DNA from: Cucumis sativus
Taxonomy: Eukaryota; Streptophyta; Magnoliopsida; Cucurbitales; Cucurbitaceae
Reading direction: 5' to 3'
Assembly: GCF_000004075.3 (NCBI RefSeq)
Contig: NC_026661.2
Location: 744,001 to 808,000 of the forward strand
DNA: 64,000 nucleotides
The translations under genes were made by a program, and so were the position numbers. Below are positions 1 to 11,964 of the stretch, one piece after another (positions within the stretch are counted from its first letter, which is position 1; every line of letters begins with the position of its first letter). The notes below the pieces were generated by a model that did no database searches, had not been told where the DNA came from, and saw nothing but the letters and a program-made list of their open reading frames with translations.

Positions 1-430
1 ACAAAAAAAGATTAGAATACAGGGGAGAAAGTGAGAGGAGAGGAAATTTGTTTTCTTTTTATTTTTTCATGTTGAAATGAGAGGGAGGTGTGCTATAATA
101 TAGTGGAGGTTTAATGTGAATAATGGTTAAATTAATTAAGAAACGTTTGTAATGGTCAAATTCAATGGTCCTTCTTCTTCTTTTGTTTATTTATTCTAAA
201 TAATTGATTTTTTTAATTTGTTAAATTTATTTATAATATCAGCTAAGGTTATGGTGGCTTTCATAGCGACATGTGGCTTTCTGGCATTGATCGATTCTCA
301 TCAAGCAAAAGTAATCATTGACCATTTTGAAGTGCTAAAATCTTAAATGGTTCATAATAGTAAAAAAATAATTTAAAAAATATGTTTCAAAATCAGTATG
401 AGCAAAAATATAAATCTATCATTATTTTTG
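1..430. other. AT-rich flank, no gene seen
   Basis: I see no coding exon here. The stretch is AT-rich and lies beyond the 3' end of the minus-strand polyketide synthase relic. No repeat or RNA gene stands out. Confidence 0.5.
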
Positions 431-439
431 ATCCACACA

Positions 440-804
440 ACACCATTGCTTTAAATAATTTTTCATGAACAACTTCAAGTCTGTTCTCCAACCTGTTCAA
501 TATCGTTGGCCCACCTGGATGTACTGCCAAGATTGGTTGCTTGGCCTTCCATTGCTACCCTACGTACTTCTTCAAGTGAATTTCTGCTTGAGGTCGATAT
601 CATAGCAGCTTGTGTCCTTGAAATAATTGTCGACCAAGTAGTCTTGAAGGACAAGGCCTTCCCAAGAGCCAAAATTGTAGCCCTGCCAAGGTTGGCCTTT
701 TCCTTGGAAGCTCCTTGTGCACCAATTTTGTTTCCATCTATTTCATTGCTTTTCCAAAGAAACCTAAGAATCAACTGATTCTTTGAAATTTGAAAAGACA
801 ACAC
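440..804 (-). pseudogene. PKSA: Type III polyketide synthase relic (LAP6/PKSA-like), deleted and frameshifted
   Basis: Three blocks of a plant type III polyketide synthase of the sporopollenin (LAP6/PKSA) class lie in order on the minus strand but in different frames. Block 1 (~745-660) reads ANLGRATILALGKA, the typical N-terminal start. Block 2 follows after a frame change and reads LVLQDYLVDNYFKDTSCYDI, then reaches a stop near 580. Block 3 (~525-440) reads AVHPGGPTILNRLENRLEV, the C-terminal segment that holds the catalytic histidine of the family (HPGGP). Between blocks 2 and 3 about 250-300 residues, including the Cys nucleophile, are missing. No in-frame ATG starts the reading frame. 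Intact family members are about 390 residues. A TATA-like box remains upstream. Family recognition is from motifs; the deletion and frameshift are seen directly. Confidence 0.8.
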
Positions 805-813
805 AGCTATTGC

Positions 814-822
814 CTATTTATA
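814..822 (-). promoter_or_regulatory. TATA-like box upstream of the polyketide synthase relic
   Basis: On the minus strand the bases read TATAAATAG, just upstream of the relic reading frame that starts near 804. This suggests the locus once had its own promoter and is not a retrocopied fragment. No expression evidence can be drawn from sequence. Confidence 0.35.
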
Positions 823-1196
823 AAGTCGGACTACCTGTTCATTACCTATGAAGGCAGTTTGAATGCTCAAACTCTCCACATTCATGTAGATTGTATAATG
901 TTAATTAGTTGATATGTAAGGGATTCGTGTAGATTGTGTGTATCAGTAAGGTAAAGATTTGGTTAAAGTGTTTATTTAACGCATTTGCAATCCATTTGAG
1001 TTGACATGGTCTGATGCAAAACATCTTGTGCTCGAGCATATAAAAAAGAGAGGTAAATCTCACCTGCGACATCGACTTGTTTGCTCGGGCTAGCCGAAAC
1101 ACATTTAACATACAATAAAACAGAGTACACAATATGATTTCCAAAAGTATATATGCTAACTTAAATATTATTTGACTCTGGTACATCACAATGTTG

Positions 1197-4100
1197 TCAA
1201 AGTTCATGAATGCACTTTCCACTGATGAAATCTATAACTTTTGTAACTGCTTGATCCAGTGCAGCAGAGACTGTAGCTAGATTCTGCAAGAATTCTTCAG
1301 CAGTTGGTTTTTCGCCATCTACGATATCGGTTACAGCTTTTAGAAATATGGCAGGAACTTTGAATATATCAGCCACATAGGCTACTGCTGCTCCCTGAAA
1401 TTCAAACTAAGAGTTAAAGAGGCTTTGATGGAATTTAGAAGTAAAAGAAATTGATGTCATTCTCATCCTTTGCTGACTATAGTAGGTTCATCAACACTTC
1501 AACTTTTACCTCCATATCTTTAACTGTGGCATCATTAGCTACAATCGATGATTCATCTTGTGCAGACATGTCTAGTGAATCACCCGTTGATAATTTGCCA
1601 ACCTGATAGAAAAAACAAAACGAATTAGCCCATCGAAGATATAATGTGGAAACTCGATCATCTTATAACTCCACAATCAGAAGTCTGATAGAACACTGAT
1701 ATAGTGTTTCTATTTATTGATATCTGCAACAGAATTACAATATAAAAGCAGTAAAAGAAAAATTAAAGAACCCTAACCCCCTGCCCTTCCTCTCTTTCAA
1801 GGAATATTGCAGCCCTAATTCTTCACCCCCTTCTCCCTCCCAACAGACTCCTATTTATACTCCATAACCAACTCCTATTTATACTCTAACTAACTTTCTC
1901 TCTCCATAACAAACTTATGCTCTATTATTTTATTATGGAATCATACAATATTAAAACTATTAAGGCTATTCTCCCTAGCACGTGCGGTTAACCTGCGGTT
2001 AACCTTGCTTCTTCTTCCTTCTACTGTACTGGTGTATAATTGGGGGTCTATCAAAGTCTTCACGAACTTTAGAAGTTATAGACACATGCATACTGATATT
2101 GCATTACTATTAAATGCTACAAACGAGAACTTCAAGTGTTTTAGTTCATGAAAAATGAAAATGACTTCTTTCCTACCATGATGGAAGTTGATAACATTGA
2201 AAATTTAGGAATTATAACAAAAACAAACATAGCAAACCAGTGACACACTTCTTGAAGCAAATTTTCAACTAGTGTTTCAAAACCAGGAAAACTCCGTCTC
2301 AAACCAAAATTTAAATCATGAGCTCTGAGTTACATCTATCTTCACACAATGATGCTTAAGGGATGAAGGATTTGGGGGTTTATCATGACATGAGTGGTAT
2401 TAGAAAAATAGGAGCCTCACGACTCACATCACATTGGTCAGAAAAGAACTTGTCTGCTTTAAAACATCACAGTACCAAAACAAACTAGTTCTGTGGATGA
2501 TCAAACTTAGAGAACAAATATACCATAATGTTAGGTCTAATTAATTTCATCTGAAGGAAATTCACCTTTAGATCAAGTTCCTTATGGAGATTGGGCGTTT
2601 TCCATGCTTGCTTCAATCCGACTCCATATAAATCAAAAACCTGAAGTACAGTAAACTAATAATGATGACAGAAATTAATGAAGCAGAATTCAGAACCTAT
2701 TACATTTCAACTGACACAGAACATCATTTAGGTGAAGACTTGCTTTTCCATTAGATTATCAACCCATTAGTTTCGCAGATAACTGAAAATTAAAGTGTAA
2801 ATTTTGCCCATTAAAACTCTTGAAACTAATACTTACTGGAATAGGTATACGTCTGTCATGGAAGGCACACTCGGATACCAGAAACACGTCGCCAATGCTA
2901 GCTCCTTTCGCCTGGTAGCATCCAAACCCAACCACCAGTCAAACACAAAGAAGCAATGTCTTTAATCCTTCACAATTGTTAGTAGGTTAAACTACATAAT
3001 AAATCCCTGAATTTTAAAAAGATTCAGTAGTTGTTGGATGGAGGAACATGACCACAACTCAATGAATAAAGAGATGGAGAGGACATCACTGAGATTGCGT
3101 CTGAATGTCAAAAACAGTGTTCAAGGGGAAGAAAAAGAAAAATAGAAGGAAAGACAATGAAAACCCCAAAAAAGAGATTGATATGTCCAAGAAGGCAATC
3201 ACTAGTTTGATGCTCTTTTTGTTTTAACTTTGAATCAAGGACAAAAGAACAAGTAGATGCATGGAAAGGCAACAGGATATTCATACTGAAGAAAAAAGGA
3301 AATAACTGAAACCTAGAAATAGATTGCTATGAAGACATAAACATACCTTAAAACCACCAGCAGTACCTGCATTTATGATCAGGTCTGGATGCAATGCTTG
3401 GATAGAAGCATAGGTTACAAGCGATGCAGAAATCGTGCCCACGCTATCAACTCCTGAGAGATAATTGGAGGAATTCAAAATTCAGAAACAGCTTACTTTG
3501 TAACTTAGCTTCTGTTTTGAACCCACTTATCAAAAAGGTGCAGAACCAAGAAATACACCAGACACCAGCCAAAATATCTGTCTACAAATGCTGAAAGAAG
3601 AACATAGAACTGGGAAAAATGGGCAAAACACAAGCCACAAGGATGTAGCAACAGAGGACTTTTCAAAAGGATGAAAGAAACGAATCAGGCTGTATGATGC
3701 TAATGATAACCAACTCAATCATTTGATATGTTATTAGAAATAGAACATCTAATGATCTAACATTACAGGGGAAAAAAGTTAGATGAGTTCCATTCACTTT
3801 TCATTATTTCTGTCAAACTTTTTCCAAATTATATCCAAAATGACAGAATCATTCTCGAAAAACTTAATGCTCTAGTACCGGACATATAGTTCAGGTAATC
3901 AGTAAGTAATGTAGGACACAAACATGTAACGAAATTAAGCGTGGTATCTGAACTTCATGGGCAAAGTCATAATAAGCAACTCAGTTACAGCCATAGCTAG
4001 CCAATCTGATCCAAATCATGTAACACTAAGAGTCATGTTTCGTTTACTTACAAGAAAGAAACAAAAAAGAAAGAAGACATGCAAAAATAAGCTGCAATCA

Positions 4101-4825
4101 GATGAATACAAAAATACTGGTCTTAGAGAAAATATTATACATAGCTTGAACAGAACCAGTGGGAATGCTAAAGCTCGGTTTTGAAATGCATGACAAATCA
4201 TTGTCATTAATAATCTATAGAGATCATCCAGAAGAAAAAAAAAGTAACAAAGTGACAAATTACTCATAGTTCCATACCCAAGGCTAAATCCTTTCCAGGC
4301 CAAATTAAATTGATTTGAAGATTTCTGTAAATCCCCTGATAACGAACCCATGGAACTTCCTTCGGAAACCTACAAAATCAAGCACTTCATATAAAAACAA
4401 ACAAAAAAACCATATACAAAGAAGAAAGAAAGAAAGCAAACTCAACCCAAAATGAAAGAAAAGTACAAAATGCAAGAGTCAAACAGGAAAAGATCAAACC
4501 CCCAGAAAGCTTCCAGCTTCATAAAATGGATTGAACAAAAAAAGAAACTCACACAGATTTTTGATCTTCAGAAAGTTGAAACTTCTCCACTAAAGGAAGC
4601 GCTTCAGTCTGCATAGCTGAATCGCCAAATCACAACCCAACAGTCGAAATCCCAAACTAAGAAAGTAAAACAAAAAGTAGAATACAAAAAAATATATATA
4701 TATATATCAAATTACGAAGATGGGTTACCGATTATAATGAGAATAGATGAAATTGGAAGCTTGGTGAGAGTCTGAGAATCCATGTAATTCTCTGCAGAGC
4801 TGGGAATGTCCTTGGGAAGAACCAT
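1197..4825 (-). CDS. MTN: 5'-methylthioadenosine nucleosidase (MTN/MTAN)
   Basis: The enzyme hydrolyses 5'-methylthioadenosine to adenine and methylthioribose in the cytosolic Yang (methionine salvage) cycle that supports ethylene, polyamine and nicotianamine synthesis. Eight exons on the minus strand join in frame: 4825-4729, 4616-4553, 4369-4278, 3453-3347, 2911-2837, 2640-2566, 1602-1510, 1394-1197, all with GT-AG borders. They give 266 residues, close to Arabidopsis MTN1 (267). Visible motifs are AMQTEALPL (Glu37, base-contacting acid), GVDSVGT, INAGTAGGFK, DMEGAAVAYVAD (Glu201, ribose contact) and KAVTDIVDG (Asp224, general acid). The start ATG at 4825 opens an N-terminus (MVLPKDIPSS) shorter and different from bacterial MTANs, as in plants. 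The ~960-bp intron between 1602 and 2566 carries a solo LTR. All key residues are intact, so I expect a functional gene. Confidence 0.95.
1686..2053 (+). mobile_element. Solo LTR (LTR retrotransposon remnant) in an MTN intron
   Basis: A 368-bp unit begins TGATAGAAC and ends GGTCTATCA, that is TG...CA with short inverted ends. It is flanked by a perfect 5-bp duplication AAGTC (1681-1685 and 2054-2058). It contains CTATTTATA (TATA-like) twice and an internal GCGGTTAACCT repeat near 1985. No gag-pol or second LTR adjoins it, so it looks like a solo LTR left by LTR-LTR recombination. It lies in MTN intron 7, apparently antisense to MTN. A related element sits at 31578-31939. Confidence 0.8.
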
Positions 4826-7800
4826 AGTGATGTTTGCTAGCAATGGGCAAAACTTCAGAGGAATTTAAAGGAAAATCAAAGGGACTTGGAAGCGACTGAA
4901 GGGTAGAAAATTATGTGAAAATGGTATAGAAGGTGGCAAAGAGTCACTATAAAACAGCCTCAACGGCGGCTGTTACAAAAGCAAAGTAACTTTTTTTTTT
5001 TCCTTCTCTGTGTAATTCCCCTTTTTGCTAGGGATTTGGGTTATTTCAAACTTCAAATTTCAATATCCATTCATTGATTTTCGTGGTTTATATTCTTTTT
5101 CGTTCTTTTGTTTCATTCGGAAAATATATTTCTTGATAAATATCCACCATTTTCTTAATAACTTTTCACTAACTGGATTTATGGAACCTTTTTTTTCTTT
5201 TACCTTTTAGGGTATCAAACTCCTATGTTTCACTCAAATTATGGGTTCCACCTCTTGGAACAAAGGTTACCAATACCACTAAACAAAGCTTAAAAGAGAA
5301 AGGTGAAAAGTATATTTTAAAAAATGCTTAATGAAGGTGCATGTTCAACCATAATCTACAATTGAGGTTGAGTTGTTTATAACTTGGTGGACCAAATGAT
5401 TCTATAAACAACCCAACTTGTACAAAGTTTTTCTATTTGTGTGCCTTACTTTTTTTTAGAGTTCTATTGTAATTATAGATTATAAAAGTTAAGCTTAAAA
5501 GTTTTATGGTTGAAGGACATTGGGTATTATAAGAATAACTCGATTTTAAAAATATATATATTAATAGTTTTAAGAAAAATTACTTTTTTAGTCTCTTAAG
5601 TGTTGAAGAACATGTGTGTTGGTTGCTCGTATTTTAAAATATAACTTTTTAGTCACTAGGTTTATAAGAAGAATAGACCAATTTGATTTTAAAATTTTGA
5701 AATCTATATTTTTAATGTATGAATTTTAGAAATAGTTTTAGAATGTTTCTTAAATAACTTTATACTTCTATTCTAAATAATTATATATCATTTTGAATCA
5801 ATATATGTTTTTTAGATTTTTGAATGATTTTTCTTATCCCTTATGGGAGATCTTTGATTATAGGAGAACAAACAAACAAATAATATTTGGATTTATAATT
5901 AAAAAAGACTTTAAAATAAAAGCTTCATTAGAAATTAAAAAAATAAAACTTGTTATATTTTATATAATTCTAAATTATATACATAGATGAATTATTGCGT
6001 GTTTACACCAAATTTGAAAAGAGAAGAAAAGTACAAAGCAATGTGTTTACAAAAAATTAAGAAACTAACAAAAAAGAAAAACTACAAAACCATTTAAATT
6101 AACTTAAGGAAAAAAATGTGTTTTACACTAAACTCATTTTCGTTTAAACTTTTATTCCTAAATATATGGTTTAAAATATATTTAAAAGTATATTTTGAAT
6201 GGTTTCCAAAAACTTTTAATTTTTTTAAAAATAACTTACTTTTTAACTTACTTCATATAGTCGTGTTCTGATAGTCTTTCAATAGTCGTCTGATAATCAT
6301 CTGATATCATTAATTACTTGTTATAATTGTCATATTTATGATATGAAAAAAAAAGTGTTATGACTTGTTTTTTTAAATTTTTTTCGTTATCGGATGCAAT
6401 TTTTCAATAAAAAAAGTTAAGAATACTTTAACATGAAATGTAAATACTCGACATGTATCCTTTTTTTTCTTTATCAATTTTATTGAAACCTTCAATTTCA
6501 TAAAATAAATAAGACTAGAATTATAGACTATGTTGCATGGGGTAAGTTATAGTCTTTACTTCAGGGAAAGAAATTTGTTTAAACATTTAAATTGATAACA
6601 AGTTTTGTATGATATTAAGCTTAGGGAAAAATCATTTTTAGGCCATATAGTTTTAGAAGTAATAATTTAATTCTTATTCATTTTTCGACTTTGTAACAAT
6701 TTAAAACGTAACTTACCATATTGAGTAACAATTTACTTTCTTCTTTAAATTGTAACAATTTAATTTTAATAGTAAAAATTAATATACAAATTTAATAAAA
6801 TTTATTGTATAAATAAACTGAAAAATTAATTAAATACTCAACAATTTTATACAATATACAATGTCTACATGAAAAAAAAATAAAAATTGATATCTAATTT
6901 GATTATTTTTGTTTGGGATAAATTGTAACATAGTTCAGAGTGGAAGAACTAATTTGTTACACCTACTAAATTCAAATTCAAGAACAAAATTGGCTTTAAA
7001 ATTTGAAAGCACTCATGATTAGTTTTATGAAAGTTTAGGAACTAAAACTATTTTTTTAAAACCGAAGTTTTATTAATCGTTTAAATAATTTTGTGAAACT
7101 CACAATTTTTACAAAATTTTAAGGCTTAGTCTTATTTTTCTTTGAAACCTTTTTTAATACATGTGTTTTGTAATTAATTATTGAAAATGTGTATGAAAAT
7201 TTTCAAATGAAAATTCAAGTAGGTAAAATATAAAAATTAGAGTAAAAATTAATAACATTGGATAAGTTTAATGTTAAAATTATATATACATATATAATTT
7301 TGATGATATGAAAATAGGAAACATCCAAAGGTTGTGCAAATTAGCCAGCACACAGACAAAAGAGTTCAATTCAAATTCAAATTTGTATACCATTCTTATT
7401 GTCCTGTCCCTATTCAATCTAACATAATTATTGATTTTTTTTTTTGTTGTTTCATAACTTATTCAACAATACCCTAATAATTTATATCAATTTTGATTGA
7501 AGAGACATAACATACTCACAAAATAATATAAGATTTATAGTTCCAAAAAACGAGTATAATTGAATTGGTATAAAGTTTGTACTATCTTTTACGAATTTAC
7601 CCTTACATCTATACACATATATGCTTCGAGTTTAAAATCTTTCATCCTTGAATTAAATTTTGAAAGAAAAAAAAATTATGACATTTTTCATTGAAAATAA
7701 GATGTGAAAATTTTGTATAGCTTAATTAGTCTACAGATGTGTTAACGATGAAGAAGTTATTCGAATCTATAGTTATTATTGGGACTTTGGTATGTTTAAC

Positions 7801-8750
7801 AATATATAATTGAATTTTGTGTACTCCTAGTGTGATGTCATGTATGGACCAATTGTAATGGACCTCAATGGCAATTGTAATTTGAGTACGTTTTAGGTTG
7901 CATTGTGGGTATCATTGTTTTCTTATTGTTATTGTCGTTGTTTATGGTTAGAGTAACACTAACAATGATTCTAATATATTCATAATTTTCCTAATAGTGA
8001 CTATATCTTTTCGTAGGTCCCAAGTAATTTTCAAACGTAATCAAATTGATCACTCTCAAGTCTCAACTTCACTATTGGATTGTGCTTGTTGATTAACAAA
8101 TAATGGGTTCCACATTTCATTAGGATTGCAAGACACGTATAAATAAAAACAAATATAATTAAATGGAACCCACGAAACAGATTAAGTTTTTGTGAAAATA
8201 AAAACGACCTCAATTGTTTTGTTTAAAAAAACAAACCTATTTATACAAACAAATCTCTATTTAACATGTCTCACATCAAATAAGGGAAAAAGAATAGTCT
8301 ATTGATTCATTAGGAATGAATTCACATCAAATAAGGGAAAAAGAATAGCCTATTGATTCACTAGGAATGAATGATTCGATAACATTGCACTTTCTTTTTC
8401 GAGTTAAACTATCTTTACTTAAACAAAATGAACTATTTTTCTTTTATAGAGTACAACAATTATGTGATGAAATATTGAGTCTCTCATCTCTACGATAGAA
8501 GATCATGTCAATTATTGTGAATTTTACAAAATAAATTATTCACTTTATTTATATAAACATTGAAACTGTTTATTATAATCTTTGTTATTGAAAAAGAACA
8601 TTGTTGACTTTGACATGTCAAGTAGTATTATTGATCTATCCACTATCAATAAGAAGACTATTGCTAAAAAAAATTACTTCCATATCTTTCCCTATGCTCA
8701 CAAATCACTAGTTCTTGTACTCACAAAACCAAGCTGCCAAACGACCCATA
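4826..8750. other. Intergenic: MTN promoter side and AT-rich spacer
   Basis: The proximal part (4826-5000) should hold the MTN 5' UTR and promoter. The rest is low-GC spacer with no credible exon; short reading frames at 5025-5210 and 5793-5990 look like chance. A stretch at ~6630-7065 carries phrases (around ATAAAAATTGATATC and TTTAGGAACTAAAAC) that recur at ~38755-39115, suggesting a dispersed non-autonomous repeat. A 51-bp tandem duplication lies at 8271-8372. Confidence 0.5.
8271..8372. repeat. Tandem duplication, 51-bp unit x2
   Basis: The unit beginning TCACATCAAATAAGGG is present twice back to back (8271-8321 and 8322-8372) with about two mismatches. It lies ~400 bp beyond the 3' end of the COBRA-like gene and has no coding content. 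Confidence 0.85.
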
Positions 8751-11700
8751 CTATACTTTCACCAAAACAAAAAGTTCAAGAAAGAAGAGAAGAATGAAGA
8801 GGTAAAGTGAGAGGCTTTGTTTAGGATTCCCATTTGGTAGCATTGGGAAGGTATCTGGTAAAGCCATATGGCAGTTATCTCCATTGAAATATACTCTTCT
8901 TGGAAATGCCCAACCATTGCTTAATGTGAATGATTCCAAATCTTTCTCAAGAAGAACATCTGTCGTCACATACCCCATATTGCTCTCAGTTGACTGCACA
9001 AGCTCTGTGTTGAAATCCTCTATGCCCCAAAAGAGGGCCAACTCATCTGCAAACACGCAACAAATCCACAAAATTTTTCTCAGTACTTTCTTTTTCATGT
9101 AAACCTGGTTTGATAAAGTTGTTCAACCGGATCAAGGCGTTATGTCGAAATGAACATTTGCAGAAGAAGAATTGTGTAATGTACCCCCAAATCTGAAGGA
9201 TGGAAGTTGCGATCTATTGAAACTAAATGCTTCTGTTGATTGGCTAAATCCTGGATGCTGCACTAGGATGTTCCAGTTTGAGTAGTTTCTGTTATAGTTG
9301 TAGTTGGAAACTGTGAGTTTCACTCTCCAATGGTTGATATAGTTTGTCTTAACATGCCAATGCACTCGAACCGGGCACATGTGATCTGAGCACCGTACGG
9401 AGGAAAGATTAGTAGCAGAATCCGTGGATGACAACTGGTATTCGTCTCTGATGTCAAGTTATAAGAAAATAAAGTGAAAAGAGGGAAGAAGGAATTCTCT
9501 TTATTAGGAAAGATATCAATACAAGAGAGGGCGGTTTGATTTGGCATCTACAAACAACACTAGCAAAAACAGTAACATTATATCCATATGCTATGCTGCC
9601 CTGCACCAATTTTCACCCTTGCGCTTGATCTGACCATATGTTTAAAAGTCTTCTCTTTGAAAGTCATGCCACAAGTTGATCTTAGGGTAACAGAAGTATG
9701 CTGATGATTAATGAATGTCACAAGCTAACCAAAAATTCTTTGGCTAAAGCATGACAGTAAAAAACCAAGTTGAGCAAATACCTTGTACATTGAACAGAAC
9801 TTTTGCTTGCTTTTCTGCATCCACAGCTGCATGAAGGGCAAGGTGTGATGGAGGGATTGTAAAACGCTGAGAGTGAGACACAACAGACTGGTGTCTTGTT
9901 ATCCACAAATATGGAGTAAGTACATGTTGATTTCCAAGTTCCTGCAAATAACAGTAGTCAAATTTTGGCCTTTAAATTTTGGGTGAAGTTTTTCTTAAGA
10001 AAAAAGATATGGACTTTTTTATTAAAAAAAAAAAAAAAAAAAAAAAAAACCTTAAGACAAACGACCCTTTATTGAGAAAAAAAAGGGAGAACACAAGGTT
10101 TAAGTGCATTCCAAAAATAACTCACAAAAGAAAAGATCACTAAAGGAAGAGCCTCCAATTCTATAAAATAACACCTAATGAGTAATTGCAAAACAAACAC
10201 ATCACTTGAAATCTAGTAAGATACCAGGCATTACTTGGGTTGCCCCTTTTCAAGCCTCTAAACACTATGGTTCCTCTCCCAAGATTTCACAACAATAAAG
10301 AAAACTCTTGGCAAGCAATGAGAAACGGCCCTACCCACGAGATATCCCTTCAATGGTATGTGTTTCATAGAATTTGAATTTGAATTTATATATGTTTCAA
10401 CTTACTAGAACTTGAAATTATATTTGGTATGCAAGTGTGTATATGAGGAGTTGAATCTATAATTTGTATGTATGTTTGGCTTTGTTAATCCCACATACTA
10501 CATAAACTCTGATTTGTGAATTTGCAGGACCATGCCATTCTTTTAGCTTTCAAGCAATATCCATAGCTAAAAACAACATTTTCTGTAGCATTGCATTGAC
10601 ATTTAAAGTACTTACTGAAAACCTGAACTTCTCTTTTGCCATCAATTACAGAAGAAATAGTTGGACTAGAGTCCAAAAACGGGCTGCAAGTGTAACCAGG
10701 ACCAGGTGCCATGAGAGTAATATTGACGGGTGGTTGCTCATTGCCATCTTCGTCCGTGCTCCCCACTGAGATCTCAAACGAAGAGAAAGACTTGGAAGGA
10801 TCCACAGCCCAAGCAGAAAGAACCCCACTGCGGCAACAACCTTCCGACCTGTTCTCCGGTGATGCCTCCGGCATGAGATCAAGAATGACAGGGCTATCCT
10901 CACAGGAATGTGGGATGTCAAATTTGAACAACGAGCAATTCCCCTGTTCGGTTGCAAAAGCTCCATTCATTGACCAGATGACTTCACCCCTCGTCCATGT
11001 CCACCCCAACTTCCAACCTGGATTCTCAACATGCCGGAACTGATAGTAGTTTTGGACAGTAACTCTCCCCTGAGAATGACAAGTTGGCCATAAAGTTCAT
11101 AGCTTTCCTATCTTCCAAAAAAACCCAAATGAACAAAACCAATCAAAATTGCAATTACACTCTACAGCTTTAAGTAATTTATAACTCTGTTGGGTTTCAT
11201 AGCTCCAATAACTCTACAGAAGAATGCTACGAAAGAACAAAAGTAGAGATCTCTACATGAATAGTAATGAAGAAAGAGACATGATAACTTGTCCCATTGG
11301 TTGGACTGAATCCAATCAAGTTGTTTGTTTTGTGCAGTGAAGATTTCTAAGATGGAGTGCGAGAATGATGGATTGAATTTTACATAGTTGACATAATTGC
11401 TAGTCACTTCCAGCGAGAACTCACCTATCCAAAGGACCTTGAAAGCACACAAAAACAGTCAGATTACATTTTACCAATCTTTGGGCGAATTTGTTTCTCT
11501 AAAGAAAGATAAACTCCTGGCCGGTTAAGGATTTAAGGTCTAGTTTAGGGTTAGTGTTCTCATTTGTTGCTTCTAATGGGCTAATAATGTTACAGAGTTT
11601 GGTGGATAATTGCTCAAATTAGAAGCTCAAGCGTACTAAATCAACAAATGATTTTCACCATTTGGCAAAGTAGAAGCATTAAACTCACCACATATCCACG

Positions 11701-11964
11701 AGTGGTCCAAGTTTGAATATCATAAGTAATGGTAATGTTTCCATTAGGATCCAAGGGATCGTAACAATCTGCAGAAGAAACACATGGTTGAAAAACTTCA
11801 AGTTATGAATCAAACAGCAAAAACAAAAGCATACTATTCCCAGAAAATTAAAATTCAAAGAAGGCAAGAATGATGCCTGCCACATAACAGCACATAATAG
11901 AAGCTACCAAAAACAAAGAAAGAAAAGCAGGAGAAGGATTTGGTTTCATTTCCCTCAGCCACAT
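8751..11964 (-). CDS. COBL: COBRA-like protein (GPI-anchored cell-wall protein)
   Basis: COBRA-family proteins are extracellular GPI-anchored proteins needed for oriented cellulose deposition. Minus-strand exons: 11964-11877, 11768-11689, 11069-10616, 9941-9782, 9447-9185, 9046-8751. They join in frame to 446 residues, a usual family length. In order I see a hydrophobic signal peptide, CYDPLDPNGNITI, NPGWKLGWTWTRGEVIWSM, GPGPGYTC, the cysteine cluster CCVSLSAFYNPSITPCPSCS, CSDHMCPVRVHWHVK, GWAFPRRVYFNGDNC, and a hydrophobic C-terminal tail (LYLFILLFFLELFVLV) typical of a GPI signal. It belongs to the COB/COBL1-6 type, without the N-terminal extension of COBL7-11. Exon 1 is the weakest part: its donor appears to be GC rather than GT (see findings), and the start may be the ATG at 11964 or the in-frame one at 11949. 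Confidence 0.88.
10021..10049. repeat. Poly(A) tract in COBRA-like intron 3
   Basis: An almost pure A run on the plus strand lies inside the intron between exons 10616-11069 and 9782-9941. The following ~290 bp has no coding content and reads on the minus strand as T-rich sequence, possibly a retroelement 3' remnant that I cannot classify. Confidence 0.6.

Noticed and set aside
11400-11440. A 13-nt micro-exon GTCCTTTGGATAG between strong AG and GTGAG signals in COBRA-like intron 2.
   Set aside because: Including it puts the next exon out of frame, while joining 11689 directly to 11069 gives the expected GYV-GRVTVQNYYQFRH reading.
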